From the NCBI GenBank assembly GCA_963764805.1, contig CAVXUB010000001.1:868001-932000 (forward strand): a stretch of DNA of 64,000 nt, in the 5' to 3' direction. The position numbers were made by a program, and so were the translations under genes. The stretch is from CAVXUB01 sp963764805. Lineage in GTDB: Bacteria > Actinomycetota > Acidimicrobiia > Acidimicrobiales > Bog-793. This document shows, piece after piece, positions 63,004-64,000 of this stretch. The notes below the pieces were generated by a model that was given only the letters and a program-made list of their open reading frames with translations, searched no databases and was not told where the DNA came from. The first letter of the stretch is position 1; each line of letters begins with the position of its first letter.

Positions 63004-64000
63004 CTACCGGTGTACGAGCGGCCGATGCCCGATGTCCAGCTCCTCGGGGAGCATCGGCTTGGAGATGAAGAAGCCCTGCGCCAGGTCACAGCCGAGGGTG
63101 CGCAGCAGCTCCAGCATCTCGCCGTCCTCCACGCCTTCGGCCACCACCCTCAGGCCGAGCGCGTGGCCGAGCTCGATGGTGTAGCGGACGAGGTCGATGT
63201 CCCGCGACGGCTCGGCCGATCCGGCGCGCACCACGAAGCTGCGGTCCAGCTTCAGCTCGCCGACGGCCAGCTGGGAGAGGTAGGCCAGCGAGGTGAAGCC
63301 GGCGCCGAAGTCATCGATCGAGACGGTCACGCCCTGCGACCGCAGTTCCTCGATGACGACTTTCGATCTCTTGTAGTCGCTGATGATGCAGGTCTCGGTG
63401 ATTTCCAGAGCCAGGGACTCGGCCGGCAGGTCGTGCCTGTCCAGGGCGTCTACGACGGACCCGCAGAACCCCGCCTGCAAGAGGTTCGAGGGCGAGACGT
63501 TGATCGAGACGCGCAGTTCGGGTGCGCCTGCCGAGCGCCAGGCTGCGCACTGGGTCAACGCCTCCTCGAGGACCATCTCCGTGAGGGCCGGCATCAGTCC
63601 GGCTTCCTCCGCGACGGGCAGGAACTTGAGCGGTGGAACCAGCCCCAGCCGCTGGTGCGGCCATCGCAGCAGCGCCTCGACGCAGGTAATCCTGCCGCTC
63701 GACAGCTCGAGCTGCGGCTGGTAATGGAGGACGAACTGCCGCTTCACCACTGCCGCTCGCAGCTCCTCGGCGAGCTTCAACAGGTTGCCGTCGTCGTCGA
63801 GCTCCGAGTCGTACGACTCGATGGCGCTCTGCGAGAGCTTCGCCCTGTACATGGCTACGTCCGCGCAGCGCATCAGTTCCGAGGCGTCGGTGGCGTGGTC
63901 CGGCACCAAGGCGATGCCGATGCTCGCCCCCACCGAGCAGGTGACGACGTCGAACTGGAAGGGCTCGCGCACGCACTGCAGGAGCCGGTCGGAGACCTCC
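63004..64000 (-). CDS. EAL-domain c-di-GMP phosphodiesterase, GGDEF part cut by window edge
   Basis: The frame runs off the right edge, so the N-terminus is missing. The visible part starts within a GGDEF domain (VSDRLLQCVREPFQFD, GASIGIALVPDHATD, CADVAMYRAK) and continues into a complete EAL domain: CVEALLRWPHQ (EALLRW), VSINVSPSNL, LALEITETCI, VSIDDFGAGFTSL, LKLDRSFV and RVVAEGVED. Catalytic metal residues are present, so c-di-GMP hydrolysis is expected. Whether the GGDEF half is active cannot be seen. It may counter the diguanylate cyclase at 42279. Confidence 0.92.
   Translation of the reverse strand, partial: EVSDRLLQCVREPFQFDVVTCSVGASIGIALVPDHATDASELMRCADVAMYRAKLSQSAIESYDSELDDDGNLLKLAEELRAAVVKRQFVLHYQPQLELSSGRITCVEALLRWPHQRLGLVPPLKFLPVAEEAGLMPALTEMVLEEALTQCAAWRSAGAPELRVSINVSPSNLLQAGFCGSVVDALDRHDLPAESLALEITETCIISDYKRSKVVIEELRSQGVTVSIDDFGAGFTSLAYLSQLAVGELKLDRSFVVRAGSAEPSRDIDLVRYTIELGHALGLRVVAEGVEDGEMLELLRTLGCDLAQGFFISKPMLPEELDIGHRPLVHR

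Overview
The window is high-GC chromosomal DNA from an actinobacterium. The order trxB-trxA-cwlM-like-parB-parA-rsmG-jag-yidC-yidD-rnpA-rpmH-dnaA-dnaN-recF-gyrB-gyrA is the classic actinobacterial origin neighbourhood. Frequent GTG/TTG starts and an N-terminal GWWMASDNRWYPPELHP segment (gene at 56795) suggest class Acidimicrobiia; that placement is inference.

Region 1 (1-22.0 kb) is the conserved origin region. Genes left of about 11.15 kb run mainly on the minus strand (rpmH to parB) and genes from dnaA to gyrA run on the plus strand, so the origin lies between rpmH and dnaN. DnaA-box-like sequences cluster before dnaA, between dnaA and dnaN, and again after the cwlM-like gene. A perfect parS site lies at 6881-6896. 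Two oddities are a frameshift in jag and a CwlM-like amidase homologue that has lost most zinc ligands.

Region 2 (22.26-42.07 kb) is an integrated mobilizable element in the 3' half of a tRNA-Ile gene. It is bounded by an exact 44-bp direct repeat (22291-22334 and 42027-42070) and carries a tyrosine integrase with an excisionase-like partner, 11-bp-phased repeats just inside both ends, and a retropepsin-like/DUF5678 gene pair. It also carries an Xre/RES toxin-antitoxin pair, a frameshifted MobF relaxase, an IS21 element with a 5-bp target duplication, an ISNCY/IS1182-like element with inverted repeats, a decayed ISAzo13 element, an IS66 scrap and broken genes. Between the insertion sequences lie two intact genes of visibly lower GC, a secreted Tyr/Trp/Asn-rich protein and a membrane-anchored beta-propeller-like protein, which are the most novel cargo. 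No coupling protein or secretion ATPase was seen, so it looks mobilizable rather than self-transmissible.

Region 3 (42.1-47.9 kb), outside the right att repeat, is a graveyard: after an intact PAS-GGDEF gene come an IS256 fragment, a frameshifted HNH endonuclease, and an Xre/nucleotidyltransferase module split by a second, heavily frameshifted IS21-like element.

Region 4 (47.9-64 kb) returns to ordinary chromosomal genes: an OafA-like acyltransferase, a frameshifted sulfotransferase, a DapA-family aldolase/lyase, a polar amino-acid ABC transporter, a histidine phosphatase, an SDR, DUF6159, TMEM175, DinB, Mug, a CocE/NonD hydrolase and an EAL-domain protein cut by the window edge. Many genes outside the origin core carry single-base frameshifts, often +1 G/C insertions. 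Either this locus is decaying or the sequence has residual indel errors, and the broken-gene calls depend on which is true.
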